A DNA stretch of 64,000 nt from Larix kaempferi (lineage: Eukaryota > Streptophyta > Pinopsida > Pinales > Pinaceae), in assembly GCA_027924585.1 (NCBI GenBank), contig BSBM01000050.1, forward strand, positions 4,154,001 through 4,218,000, written 5' to 3'. Position 1 is the first letter of the stretch, and every line of letters begins with the position of its first letter. The notes beneath the pieces are model-generated. The model was not told the DNA's origin. It was given only the letters and a program-made list of their open reading frames with translations, and did not search any database. Positions 44,581-57,639 of the stretch are shown in pieces. Both the position numbers and the translations under genes were made by a program.

Positions 44581-47500
44581 TGTCACATACCCCAATTTTG
44601 CAAAAATAATGTAATTATTTTATTATATTCCTGAGACATTATGTTAAATTTAATGCTAAGTAGGAATTGATGACTCAGCAAAGTCACCAGAAGTGGAATG
44701 TAATTCTGAATATTTTATTATTAATAAATAAATTATGGAGACAACAGCATGGGAGAGCTGTTAAAAGAGGTTACTGGTCTAACTGGTGGATGGAACTAGG
44801 TGGAAAGGCAAAAGACAAGTGGCAGCATCCTCAAACACTTCCTAAGTTGCAGGTGGCAACTTCCCTATATTTTGGGGTCATGATTCCCCAAGAAAGTGGA
44901 ATCTGAGCAGGTGGCTCATTAATGACAGTTAACCCAATAAAGACCTAGGCAATCTTTTAAATAGTACTCAATGAACTGAGCTGGGGGTTCAGCATTGTTC
45001 TGGAGGGAGAATACATTCAGGTGAATGCTATTCAGGAGTCCCATTGAGGAAGAGGGAAAATACAGTAAGGGAGTGTTTTGATGTGGGATGCTGCAGTAAC
45101 TTGGTTCCAGTTTAGCTATTTGGCTGAGTGAATTGTTTTGCTGCACCTAGTTCCAGCCAGGGAGACCAGATCAAGCTTGGGGGTCCTGAGAAGTGCTGTA
45201 TGGGCACTCTCCAGGAGTTGGTAGGGAGGAACAACCACCATTGCTGTTGTTGTCCACAAATCAAGACAGGTTCTGCTAATTACTCCTCTATGTTCTTTAA
45301 GGATGAATGAATGTATGCTGCATTTATTGTTAATATGTCTGAATAGAAATTAATTAATTAGCAGGTCAAATATCCTAGAATATCAGAAGCAAGTTTTGTT
45401 AAAAGTTACTGTGTCTTCTGTATTGTCCGTATGATTTAATCTCTATTCTATTTATATTAATGTATTTATAATCTCCACAAGAAAACTGTACATACTTATT
45501 GTAATGATGTATAAGTTATAATTGTAGAACTAGTTAAGTTATATTTTTTTTTTATAAACAAATAGGGGCGGCATATCAGGTATTGGTACCCTGTATATGA
45601 TAAAAATTTATTATACAGTCATAGGAGACAAACAGCAAACCTAAACATAGATATTATAACAAATCGTATCCAGGTCGATAAACCTTATAGGAGATGTTGT
45701 AAGCATAAATAAAATCTCTATCTCAGAGTGCAAATCCCGGTCAGGAGTTAATCATTTATTACACGAAAACTTAGTTAACTTTTCTTCATTCAATTATTAT
45801 CAAATAAAACGATTATGCAAAAACCCTACAGAACTCTGCTGCCGAGTTAAACATCACCATAATATCTTACTCCAAGCTCCCTATCACAACAGAATCTTAA
45901 AACACGACACTAGATGACATCATGACTAAGGAGTGAAATGAAACTGTTCATTCCAATGTTTTAACAGTACAAATTTATTTAGCAGAGAAAACATAAACCA
46001 AACCAAACAGATAGAACAGTTTTACAGCTCAGTGTCGAGTTCCCTTTTTATCACAAAACCCTACATGTTATTTCAACAATCGTTACATTACAATCCTCTC
46101 ATTAAACCCTACTGAGATTTTTATAAATAAAACAATAGGTTAGCAGGAACCTCTTAGGCTCGGCATCGAGCTCATTCAAGGTATTATTAACTTCTAATTG
46201 ACTCACTTACTTGACAGAGTTTATTTACAAAACTAGACAAGTAACCAAACCAAGACACGGAGGTGTGTTCATTCAAAACCCCTTTTTATTTTCAAGTTTT
46301 TGACATTTAAAAGTTAGCAGCAGAGGCAACCCTGGATACTAAATCCACAGCAAAACTAAACACTCAGAACGGTAGTTTTTGCTCATTGCCGAGCTTCTTT
46401 ATTATTACATTATCTCTTGTTAGTTTCATGACTATCAACAGAAGGAAATCACGACGGTAGCATCAACTATTAAAAACAAAACACGAAACAGCAAACCCTT
46501 ATCCTGAACTCAGTATCGAGTTCTTTTAATTCATATTAATTTTCACAATCACAAAAACCATCCATGACGGCAGAGGTCGTGTAGAACCCTATCCCTTCTG
46601 CGTGCGTTTCCTTTTAAAAATTTACACAAGGGTTGCAGACATTAAGTTACACTTACGGCAGCAGTATATAATCATCTATCAGAGCTTAGAAATCACAAAC
46701 TTATGCATTAACACCATTTTAAATCATACAGGAGAAACTCATGCAAGGTTTCAACAAAACTCGTTTATAGAGATAAATTTAATATCAAACACGCATTAAT
46801 AGACCCTGAGTGCATTTGTTAAGCCCAGTATTAAAAACTACGAGGCCATAATGTCACCTACAGGCCAACACCAAAGTTTTTACAGTAATTCCTCCACAGG
46901 AGTTATCAACACAAAAATAAAAACTAGAATTACAATTTGAACCATGACCGTAATATTCTATATGACCCGGGATCTAAAGCCCTTAACTTATCATTACAAC
47001 ACATAAAAAACGATGTTGTATACCCTATATCCCCTTATGTAACACAGACCCAAAACCTACAACCAACAAGGAGGAATGCCATGGCTATCGACCAGGCTTA
47101 CCCGGAGAAGCCCACCAAATTGAGGGAAGCTCCCTGTACACCATCGCGAGCAGACAGGTCCTACATTCACATTTTGATACTGGTTAATAAACGCGGTTAC
47201 ATAAGAAATCAAATCTTTAACTATAAAAAAAAACAACGATGAAGACCTGTAATTTACCGAGCTTGGGTAGTAGTTGAAACACTGTATTCAGTATGGAAAC
47301 CGCAAGTATGATGAGTGTAAGAACCCCATTCTCGTTAATGAAAGCCACAAGCTGGTAGGGACTAGGGTAGCTACCAAAATGGAAGCTCCAACAGGACTAA
47401 GCCGAGAGTTGTTGATAATGCAGGAGCAAGGTTAACTTTGAAAATAAAAAGGATAAAAACCCTGGGATATCAACCGACTACAGTGCCATTAACACAGTAT

Positions 47501-49184
47501 TTTGACTCTCTTATAACATAGACAACAATTCCTGAAGGATTACAGATGCAGTGAGACCATACTCCATAACGTATCGATGGGGTTCGGACATGAGGGTTTC
47601 ATAGGGAGGCCGAGCCCAAGGGCGAGGGAAAAGTGCCCAGTTAGGGTTGAGTCACACTTAAATATCCCAAACACTTGGCGTGGAAACAAACACGTTGCCC
47701 TTTAAATCTTTGCATGTTGTGGGTCGAACTTCTATAGTCCATGAAGTGATCCCAATTATTCTTACGATCATTTAAAAATTGCAAAGTGACAAAACTCAAT
47801 CATAGCATGGGTGACCTTTACAAGGTCGTGATACCATGCTTAGACTATTTAGTAATTACATAAGGAGACCAACGATATCGAACTCGCATGGTGCACAAAG
47901 AAAGTATATACCTGCCATACAATCATTGGAATTAAACATATGACAATGGTACCCAAGACACCAATGGTTTATTCAATAAGTTGTAAATAAAATAATAAAT
48001 AAGCATGAGTAATAGAATTTTTGCATGGAGTCCTTATAAGTGGAATCGATACAAGTTTCCTAGGTCATCCTTTAATAATCAAGACATAGGGTAATATCCT
48101 TGAGTCTCAAATTTTGTGTAGATTAAACCTTGACTCCGCAATTCATACAACATGTGCATTGATCAAAACTCAGTCAGGTGTTATTCTAGATATAGAGGAA
48201 GGGATCGACATTATAAATGTTATCTTGGGTAGGTAGGTGATGTAAGTCAAATAGCATAGAACAGTATAGCACTATTTACGTATTAACCTTAGCCTCATGA
48301 GAATCGGCAAGGGGTACATCAAAATTGTAAGTCTACAAAATATTAAGATGAAGACAAGTAATATGACTTATAATTCTTCTATACCATTTTTTCACTTGAA
48401 TAACTGATAGCTTGGTTTATTATTATTTCTAGAAATAGGAATAGTGGTGCAATCAAAGCAAAATCCTAGAGGAATATCATAAGAAGATATGAACTGATAG
48501 ATTTTTATACAGTGCAAGTATTAAGAAATTATACATTGAACATTTCTAGATCCTGGTAAGTATAATCGTAAATCACACAGTAACAATAGTTAAAGCAAAA
48601 TGGTTGGATTTCCACCTTTTCCGTGACATTACATGATGCTAGATAGGAGATATTATTGCAACATAATAATAATATCAAAGAACAGTAGTCCATGGTGGAA
48701 TTTAAGACAGTCTGATAAAGAACAATATCTATCATATGCTCATGCAAAATTGTCAACTTTCTAACAGTAAGAAAGTATGAATATTACAGGAATGAAATTT
48801 CTACCTTTTTACACCTGACAACCTGTCTCGCATGTTTAAACTTTTACTGGACATTTTGGTACAATTAAAGAAATTAAAATGCTTTAAAAAGTAATTGCAG
48901 CGACCGTACTCTACCTGTATACCTGTAAATGAAAGACAATTGGATGCATTAGCTCGGAAGCTAAGTAAGCCCAATCTGCGATGACAACTCCCCCTTGTGG
49001 TTGAAAACAAAAAAACCATCAGTAACGATAAATAAGACTCACATTAGAAATTTAAGTACAAGGACAATTATTCAGACATAGTTGTGATCCCCTAACTAAA
49101 TCAAACAGATCAAGGAATGCATTTAGTAACATTTATTGCTATCTTAAAAATTTTAAATTTTTCGGAAATTATCGGGTTTTGACA
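44581..49184 (+). repeat. 3' LTR of element E (4.6 kb)
   Basis: Same start, end and content as 35058-39660 and one base longer. Differences by eye are scattered, mostly transitions, and rare, so the insertion is comparatively recent. TTAAA follows. Confidence 0.95.
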
Positions 49185-49189
49185 TTAAA

Positions 49190-50200
49190 GGCACTGAAGG
49201 TTCTGATATAGTAGGAAGGATCCATGGATCAGTCCTAATACCAACCGTGAAAGTTTCAGTAGAAGTACCTACATCAAAACACATAAAAAGAATAGGAGAG
49301 GGAAGGTCAAAAGTGCCTATTAATGACCCGTAAAGCCCTGCTCCTAAACTCTCGCTTACTAGGGCAGATTGATCATCTAAAGGAATAGTGGAATCTGATG
49401 AAGTCTGGTTGTTTTTCCGAGAGAACGAAAGTTGATCGACCGTGACAATATTTCCTTTGTCGGGGAACATAACAAGTCGGAAAACCACTGATGCAATGGC
49501 TCGCATGGCATATGTCCAGCTCCTGCCTAACAACATATTGTAATCAAGCGAAGCATCCAGAACTTCAATATCTATAGCAACTGTCTTACCGGCAAGTGTA
49601 ATTTTAAACGATGGTAGAACTCTGTGTGGACGGAAAGTCCTACCATTGAAGGAAGTAAGCAGGGTGTTAGAGGGGGCTAGCTTGGGAGAACCCAAAGCTT
49701 TCCAGCAAGAAATGGACATCACGCACGTCGACGCACCCTCATCTACAACAACCCATCTAATGGTCATAGGACCATGGACCACTTCTATTTGTAGGGCAAT
49801 GTGGTATAGCAACCAATATTTGACATCAGGCATATCAAAGTGCACAGTCATGTTGGATGATTCTATACTTCCAATCGCTGCCAGAAGTGAATTTCATTGT
49901 AAAGGAAAACTTTGCAAAACTTATAAGGTGGACATAGCACAAGGGGTCTGGGATATATCCTCAACCACATTGTAGTTGGCAGCAGCCCGTGCATTGGGAT
50001 TGTGCGATGCCCATTTCAAGACACCTTTCGGGATCTTGGGCTGTGGGTCCACAGGTATGTGGAGAGGAATGGAAGATTCTGGAATCTCTTTATCTTTGTT
50101 CTATGCATCTGGGGTATAATTTCTTGCTCGCGTTTGCAAAAGTGCATCCGCGCTAATGATATTAATGAAAGTTTGATCAACTGAAGCATGAGTAGTGCCC
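49190..50200 (-). pseudogene. pro: Protease region of element B
   Basis: Minus strand: a broken lead-in with PKIPKGVLKWASHNPNAR, then a 232-codon frame (49851-49153) with VVVDEGASTCVMS (active site), YNMLLGRSWTYAMRA and the acidic linker up to the E insertion at 49185. DEGAS, as DEGTS in A, shows the family uses D-E-G in place of D-S/T-G. The last codons (49184-49153) are read from E's LTR and are not native. Confidence 0.82.
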
Positions 50201-51357
50201 CCAGCTTTGGAGGTGCCAAAAGCTGAACCCTGCCCCTTAGGAAATGGATCTTTAAGTACGGCAGGTTTCTTTTCTTGAAGCAGCTTCTGGGATTCTTCGA
50301 GTAAAGGGAATTGGTGAGTAAGGTGATCCTGCTTGCAAAGTTTACAAGGGAACTTAACCTTCTTCTTCTCTTTGTTACCCTCCTCAGCATTCTCTTTGTT
50401 CTTGGGATTTTGTTGGTTCCCCTCTCCTTTCTTGCCCTTCTTTTTGGTGTTGGGCTACCGAGGGCCCTTTTGATTGTTCTGAACCTGGTTCACAGATTCA
50501 GAAGTAGAAGGAGAGGTTGTGACGGAGGTCACTTCTGCACTCGATTGTTTGACGGATAAGGCATGAACCTACTTAGTCAATGCTTCAAAAGCTGCAGAAT
50601 CTACTGAACCCACTATGCCGTCAGCATGTGGTCCAGGTTTAGGTCTGCCAAGATTAGTGTTTGATCGTGGTGCATCTGGTATAATCTCATAAAGTATCCT
50701 AGACTGTGCATAAACAAGGTCTAGCTTTTGGGTCCGTAAAATGGCTTCTTCCTCTGTAGACACTCTAGAAGTAGCTACTTCCTTAGAAATGTAAGGAAGG
50801 AGTGATTTCAGATACCACTCAAGAAGAAATTTTGGAGGTATATTGGCTTTAATGAGCCTCTTCCATCTTCACCACTCCTAAATGTGATCAGATAAGTGAG
50901 TGGCCTTATTCTGTCTAAATGTAGACAAAAGATCTGTCCTGGCATCGTATCGAATAGGAAGCTGGAAGTGGTTCAAAAAAACAGTCGCGAGATCCCAAAA
51001 ATTAAAAAATGTAGCTGCAGGTAACTCAATGTACCATTTAGCTGCAACGCCGGTTAAGGTTCTTTGGAAAAGTCTCAACCTAATGGAATCTTCATTCAAT
51101 GAGTTCAAAGAACACCATAAATGGAAAGTGGTGACATGATCACCAGGGTCCTCACCAGTTTTCCCTTCGAATTTTGGAATGTTCGAAGGTAACTTGGTAG
51201 GAACTGGTGGCCATGTAGCGTTATGGTACACCGGAGAATAAATCAACTTGGAAATATCTAGCAAATTCAGAGTTTCTATAAATGGTAAACGAGGTCTATA
51301 AGATGGAATTTGATAAGCTGGGGTCATAAAGGGGGAACCACCCATAGTCTGACCCAT
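50201..51357 (-). pseudogene. gag: gag core and zinc knuckle, element B
   Basis: Minus strand: MTPAYQIPSYRPRLPF, KFEGKTGEDPGDHVTTFHLW, AAKWYIELP, a stop after LSDHI, then EEEAILRTQKLDLVYAQSRI and a Lys/Asn-rich stretch leading to C-K-L-C..H and then Phe (final Cys lost). A has the opposite loss. Together they show that a C-x2-C-x4-H-x4-C knuckle was ancestral. Confidence 0.85.
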
Positions 51358-51996
51358 GAACTACTGGTTGGGGTTGCCCCCAGCCATCTGCTGGTAGGGG
51401 TTGGCCTCGACCATTTGTTGGTAGGGGTTGCCCCCAACCATATGCTGGTAGGGGTTGCCCCCAGCCATCTGTTGTTGTGTGAAAGTGTTGTTGAAATTCC
51501 CCCATCCAAAAGAAAGTGGGTTGGTGCTCTGTATATTTTTCCATTGAGGCTGGGTGTTAGCCCCGCCATATTGTTGATTAAGGATGTTACCCCCTCCTCC
51601 AGAAAACAAAGAAAAAGGGGTGTTTCCAGCAGGCATATTACTTTGATTCATATTGTAACCTGCAAAGGTATTAAAACCAGGGGTAGTCGAGGTGGACGGC
51701 ACAGTCATGGTACTCATGACAGGCATAGTTGCAGAGGTGTTTGGCCCTACATTGGGTGTGGAAATCCAAGTACTGGGAATATGGTATGACTGTTGAGTTG
51801 CAGGAGGTGGAACAAGATTCACTATACTACTGGGTCCAAAAGTGGGTGTAGAGGTGGATTCCAAAGTTGTTGAACTTGGCATGCCTAAGGTACTGGTATT
51901 AAAGTTGAAGGACGGAGTCGAAACAGAAGTTGTCTATGCTGAACTCGGTGTAGCAGTGGGAGGAGGATTTACAGTATTCATATTCATATTCGCCTC
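51358..51996 (-). pseudogene. gag: gag N-terminal region with 27-bp repeats, element B (second part)
   Basis: A 173-codon minus-strand frame (51882-51361) matches A: MPSSTTLESTSTPTFGP, SYHIPSTWI, NMNQSNMPAGNTPFSLF, then four 9-residue units of QQMAGGNPY type. It is cut at 51997 by C2, with CTGGA doubled; the first part resumes at 59337. Shift and stops lie between 51890 and 51996. Confidence 0.82.
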
Positions 51997-52001
51997 CTGG
52001 A

Positions 52002-52652
52002 TGTTGATGTATATGTAACTTCATAATGTATTTCATATATGTATGTTGTATGTACTCCTATAGAGATGGTATTATTCCTCTATACGGAAGTGTCGTCATT
52101 TATATTGTAAATGTCGTAACTTATACTTGATGGGTTATTAGACCACCTTGTTGGGGTCGGCTCTATATAAGTCATGTGGGTCAAAGGGTTATTAGACCAC
52201 CCTATTGGGGGTCGGCCATGTGGGTCGAAGGGTTATTAGACCACCCTATTGGGGGTCGGCCCAGTCAGCATTAGGTTATGTGGTTAAGTTCGAGCCTACA
52301 TGATTTATGTAAAAGGAAAGTTAAGTCAAGTATAAATAAAGTGCGGGAGGCACTCTATTGGTTCACTGACTTCTCACTCATGCACTCAAGGAGGAGTGGT
52401 GCACTTATGGAGGAGGAGGATCTGCTACTAGGTTATGTCTATCTCTCATGTTTGGGTTGTATCATTGCTCTATCTATCTCTGAGGAAGTTATTGGGGTTT
52501 TTCACCTTTATGGTTTTCCCCAAGTAAATCTTTGTGTCTCTTATGTGCTTGCATTATTGTCTCCATGATTGATATGCTATAGATATGCTGTACATGTTGT
52601 TCTCTCAGTTAAGATCCTAGATCAGATTGAAGTAAATTCTGAAAATTTAACA
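52002..52652 (+). repeat. 5' LTR of element C2
   Basis: TGTTGATG to ATTTAACA, 651 bp. GGGTTATTAGACCACC boxes at 52132, 52186 and 52230 form a triplicate in U3. TATAAATA is at 52331-52338, followed by a hairpin (52338-52356) with one mismatch. Against the 3' copy roughly 15-20 substitutions are visible. Confidence 0.94.
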
Positions 52653-52669
52653 TGGTATCAGAGCTAGCC
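52653..52669 (+). promoter_or_regulatory. Primer-binding site of C2
   Basis: TGGTATCAGAGCTAGCC directly follows the LTR: the standard initiator methionine tRNA site. Confidence 0.92.
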
Positions 52670-55590
52670 TGAAAGAAGGCATAATATGGCATGTATGACA
52701 CTTGTTGCACTTACGATGCTAGGGCTTGATATAGCAAAAACCAGTCATCGTAGTACTTTCGCTATAAATCTGTTTTGGCGAAGTTTTCGGATCTAAAATA
52801 TGTACAGGTCGAAGATTAAATCCCCATGTACCTTGTGTCCAAAGGACAACCTCTAATTCGTTGTACTTTGTGATTTATGATCTGTACAATATAGGGTTTC
52901 TGTCTCTTCCAAATCTGAGTCAAAATCAGGTGACCTTGGGAAAAGGTCATAACTTGGGCTAGGAAGATCCAAATGAAATTTCGTAAAAGTGACAGGTAGT
53001 ACACAGACTGTACTATCTCAGGAAAAATTTTCAGAGGCCGAAGTTGAACCAGTGACACGTGGAACGCCGTACAAGTTCGCTCTCCTGTATTATCCCATAA
53101 ACAGGTCACGTTTCGACACTTGGCATAACTCTCTCTCAGAGATTCCAGTTGAGGTCAGACCTATCATGATGGAAAGCTAACAGGGCGAGATATCTCAGAA
53201 AAACATTTCAAAGGTCGAAGTTCAAACAGTGACACGTGGCACGCTGTACAAGTTCGCTATCCTATATTATCCCAAAACAGGTCACGTTGCGACACTTGGC
53301 ATAACTCTCTCTCAAAGAATCCAATTGAGGTCAGGCCTATCAGGATGGAAAGATAACAGGTCGGGCTATCTCAAGAAACTTTTGCAGACCCTGTGGATAA
53401 AAAATTGTGGAGTTACACAAGAAACAATCAGGTACATATTTTTGTCAAAACAGAATTATTTTTCAGTACCTTCATTCATGGCTTCCGGAATTTAGGGCTT
53501 CGGAGAAAGTTGGAATTTTTGTAATCGGAGACCATGGATGGATGCTACTCATCAAAATAGAAATTTAGAGACCAAGATCAGAATTTTTGGTTGGGAAGAA
53601 GGTCGAGCTTGATCAGATCCTAGTTCAGGACTTTGATAAAAAAAGTGGAAAATTAGGGCTTCTGTAAAAATGGGAATTTTTGAAATCTGTGACCACGGCT
53701 GGAAGCTCCTCAGAAAAATAGAAGCTTAGAGCTTTGGATCAAACCTTTTGATTGGATAGAAGAGTGGGCTTCATCAAACCCCAGTTCAGGGTCACGTCCA
53801 GTGAATCCAAAATTTTCAAAGGAAAAATTGAGGAGTGAAACTTTGCAGTTTTCAAATTCTGAATATACCAGCTTGATCAACTCATCAAGGCGCATATTTC
53901 TATCCTTTCGGAAGTTTGAATTTTTGCGGTTTCTCTGACAAACCCATATCCAGCTCCAGGTCCAGCTCTTGCAAATCAAGTGGATTGGGTTAATCCTAGA
54001 AGAAGATGGATTGGTCACCTGCATAAGTGAAGAAGTTCCTGTTTCAGAGGGAGATGAAGCTAAGGCCTTACATAAGAATATTACAAGAGATCTCGACAGG
54101 TATGACTCATCGAGGTATGTTTCGATATTTGTTCATAATTAAGTTTATGGTATGATTGTCTTCATGTTATTATGGTTAGTACAATCTTGATTTTAGATTT
54201 GTCGTATCACCTTAACAAAATTATGAATGCATGATAGAAGATATTCATTGATTAGGGTGTTGACACTTATGATTGTACTAATGCATTATGGTGTTGTATG
54301 AGGTTTATGTTGTCTACTAACATGAAAGGTACACCAAGAAAGACCAATCATGTTCTGGTTGAAGAACATATGATCATGATGACATGAGGACAAAGATTCA
54401 TCCATTGTCATGGATCACATAGAAGATCTACTTTCGAGGTATGTATAACTTGTTTCTACAATGGTTAACTTATGAGACATGCAGGTTACTAGCACAAGTC
54501 ACTGAAGAGAACTAGAAGACATTATGCGGGTATGTTAGACATAACTAGCTAGCATGCTAATCCAGGTATGTTTTTCCTATATCAAGCTAGAATCCTACCT
54601 TGTGTTAGGATCTTATACTGTTGTGTTGTTGATAATGATTATTCATGAAGTCATAAGTTTGAATAATCATGGGTATATGCATATTATGTGTCTTACCTCA
54701 ATTAATGATATGACTAACCCAAAGAGTCATGGGTTTGAGTAATTATAGGTTTAGACATTTTATGTTTCTTATGATTTGACTAACCATAAGAATCCTACAT
54801 AAACCTTGAATGCTAATGCTTATTATTTCTGTTTGAAATGGCCATGACTATACATGCTTGAGATTATTGTGTTTTAATAGTATACTAATGAATGTATGAT
54901 TTTATATGAGACCTAGAGGATAACACAATGATGATACTAACAAGCATGCATAGGGATCGAGAATGTATGTAAGTTCAAGGATAGGTAATCCAGGAAGCAA
55001 AGATCAAGAGGGAGTGCACTCTAGTTATTCCTGCAAGAAAGCAAAGGAGCACACTTCAGTAGTTTCTGCAAGGATGCAGATATTCAGAGGGAGTTGACCA
55101 CTTCTCACAATCCACATCAGAATGGAGTTACAAAGATTCAGAGGGAGTCCACCCAACAAACAAACAAAGATAAATATTTGAATTGTCATTACTTGCATAT
55201 TTTATTGTTTAAATAATACTGTTCAATAATGTATATACTGATGTTCCTAGAATTAGGTTGTGTATTATGCATATTAGAATAGTTGCATTGATGAACATTA
55301 TACTACTAATATGCATGGGTAAGTAGCCTATGGCACTGTACAACATTCCATTGCTACTTATCTAGAATGAAACCTCTTTGCTAACATGTTGGGAGTTGTG
55401 CACACTCTTAACAATGTTCTGGTAGAGATTGGAAGGCATCTAGAAAGTTACGGGATATGGATAAATGTTGTATTGAAGCATTGGCTAAAGATAATTGCAT
55501 GACTGTATGACATATTTCTTTATGTGTAATAATTTGTTCTGAAAACTATGAGATGTTTTCTAATCATGCAATTTAACTTGTTGTGTAGGA
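52670..55590 (+). other. Non-coding leader of C2
   Basis: About 2.9 kb without a supported frame, homologous in large part to the leader of C1. A segment with GTGACACGTGG and GTCACGTT boxes is doubled with a 177-bp period (AAGTT at 53041 and 53218). Worn 44-bp units stand at 54990-55075. After that, 55130-55590 is AT-rich and shows nothing. Confidence 0.72.
52975..53370. repeat. 177-bp tandem duplication in the C2 leader
   Basis: Two copies of a block with CGAAGTT, CAGTGACACGTGG, CGTACAAGTTCGCT and ACTTGGCATAACTCTCTCTC. C1 has one copy (about 20740-20880). Each has an ACGTG core like a G-box/ABRE element; a regulatory role is speculative. Confidence 0.85.
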
Positions 55591-57082
55591 AAGATCGTAT
55601 TCCATCTCCTACAAAAGAAGAACTACAACATTTGTTCAACAACAAAATTATCTATTGAAGATATTGAAGTTCCCAGGATATGGGAAGAATGCCATGATCC
55701 GTCGATCATGAAGAATGATGTTTGGGATGTAGTCCCAAGACCTGAAGGGAAGTTTGTTATGACTTCCATATGGATCTATCAAGATCAAGCATGCTACAAA
55801 TGGAAGCATAGAGAAATATAAAAGTGATGAAATAGAAGATACACCAGATGGATTTCAAGACAGCTTTCTTGAATGGTGTAGTTGAAGAAGAAGCGTATGT
55901 GGAGCAGCCACTTGGTTCTGAGACACATGATAGGAAATCATATATGTGCAGAACTTGGTATGGTAGGATAGGAAACTTTCTATCCAGTTTGGTCTTTACC
56001 AAGAATAAAGCGGGTTCCAACCTTTACTACAAGGTTGAGGAAGGCAATCCAGTGATACTACTATGTGGATGACCTGTTTGTATCAGAAGAGGATAGATTG
56101 ATTGCCGACACACAGCGGAAGCTTGCTGCCGAGTTCGAGTTGAGGAACTTGGGGATGATGCACTATTTTTTTTTGGCATGGAGGTGTGGCAGAGTGCAGA
56201 TGGAATCTTCCTTGGACAAGGGAAGTATGCAATAGAGATCCTGAAGAGGTTCAGGATGATGGATTGTAAGGCCATGGCCACACCTATGGCATCGAATCTG
56301 AAGCTTCTATGTGATGCTTCATCTGAGCTGGTTGATGTCTCTATGTATCGTCATATGATTGGGTCCTTGATGTACCTGATGAAAATGCGACCAGACATTT
56401 GCTTTGCTGTGAACACATTGAGTCGGTTCCTGACAGATCCGAGGAGTGTTCACCTGGTTGCTGTAAAGCATGTTCTGAGGTACCTGAAGGGTACAGTGGA
56501 TTATGGGCTCAAGTATGAAGCGAATCAAAAGTTTAACCTGCAGGGTTATGTTGATTCAGATTGGGCTGGTAATGCTGCAGATAGGAAGAGCACATCTGGA
56601 TGCTGCTTCAGTATGGGATCATGTGTGATCTCTTGGTTTAGCAGGAAGCAGTCCTACATAGCATTGAGTACAGTTGAGGCAGAGTATGTTGCAGCCTGTT
56701 CAGCTAGTTGTGAGGCAGTATGAAGCTACTGTCTGAGTTATTTGATCTCCCGTTGGAGGCTACTGGTATCTTCTGTGATAACCAGAGTTGTGTGAAGCTG
56801 TCCGAGAACCCAGTGTTTCATGACAGGTCGAAACACATAGAGATCAAATATCACTATATCAGGGATATGTTACAGAGAGGAGCTGTGAAGCTCCTGTATG
56901 TTGCGACGGATGAGCAGATTGCAGATGTGCTGACTAGCCAGGGTGAAGTTCGAGTACTTCAGAGAGAGGCTTGGCGTTCTTTAGATCGAGTACAATTCGA
57001 GGAAGAAGTGATGGACACATCTGTTGAAGCCATTCCAAGCATGTTGGAAGGAGGATCCTTCACATGGCTGTGGATGTAAGCG
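55591..57082 (+). pseudogene. RT-RH: Copia RT fragments and RNase H, element C2
   Basis: RT N-terminal blocks: MKNDVWDVVPRPEGKFVMTS, a shift, NGSIEKYK, then a deletion to DFKTAFLNGVVEEEAYVEQP and NLYYKVEEGNPVILL with the YVDD in another frame (about 56055). From 56178 a 181-codon frame holds MEVWQSADGIFLGQGKY, RPDICFAVNTLSRFL and RNase H: GYVDSDWAGN, RKSTSGC, LSTVEAEYVAA. A shift leads to DNQSCVKLSEN, SKHIEIKYHYIRDML and, after a small deletion, GGSFTWLWM. It belongs to the family of C1 and C3. Confidence 0.88.
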
Positions 57083-57091
57083 CTGGATGAT

Positions 57092-57620
57092 GAACATCAG
57101 GATGATGTTCTGGTTTCTACTGGATATGATTAGTTGGATCATTTTTATGTATGTATGTAGGCATCATGTTGGATGTTGTATATGATTAGTTGGATCATTT
57201 ATATGTATGTACGCATCATGTTGGATGTTGTATATGATCGGTTGGATCATGTGTATGTATTTTGTATATGCATCATGTTGGATGCTTGGACCATGTATCT
57301 GTATATGTATCAGGTGGATACATTGTATGATCAGGTAGATCATGTATATTGATATGTATCAGGTATGATTAGGTAGATCATGTATGTTGATGGATACATT
57401 GTGTGGATCATGTATCTATGTATCAGGTGGATACACTATGTATGATGATATGTATCAGGTAGATACTTGGTGTGCATCAGATGGATGCATTGTATGATCA
57501 GGATGATCGTGGATGACGAGCTTCTCCAGATGACATGCAGCAGGATGTTACAGTGATGATGATCAGGGTGATCATGTGTACATTAGGATGATGTATGGTG
57601 AGTATCAAATGATACTTTGT
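57092..57620. repeat. Array of short hairpins with covarying stems, C2
   Basis: Hairpins with 5-nt loops: GAACATC/GATGTTC (57092-57110), ATGATT/GATCAT (57126-57142), ATGATC/GATCAT (57234-57250, 57327-57343), ATGTATC/GATACAT (57305-57323), GTATC/GATAC twice near 57421-57460. Loops read AGGAT, AGGTG, AGGTA and similar. Several stems are absent from C1 though the plan is equal. Confidence 0.85.
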
Positions 57621-57639
57621 GGCCGTGGATCAGGTTGTG

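Larger units (their letters stand above)
35058..49184 (+). mobile_element. Element E: chromovirus (Ty3/gypsy) with 4.6-kb LTRs, inserted in B
   Basis: Direct repeats of 4603 bp (35058-39660) and 4604 bp (44581-49184), TGTCACATACC to GGGTTTTGACA, flank only 4.9 kb of internal DNA. TTAAA (35053-35057 and 49185-49189) is the target duplication. Primer site, gag with zinc knuckle, protease, RT, RNase H, integrase and chromodomain follow in order. Breaks are few, and the LTRs differ by few substitutions, so this is a young layer. A Tekay/Del-like placement is inferred from LTR size and chromodomain. Confidence 0.95.
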
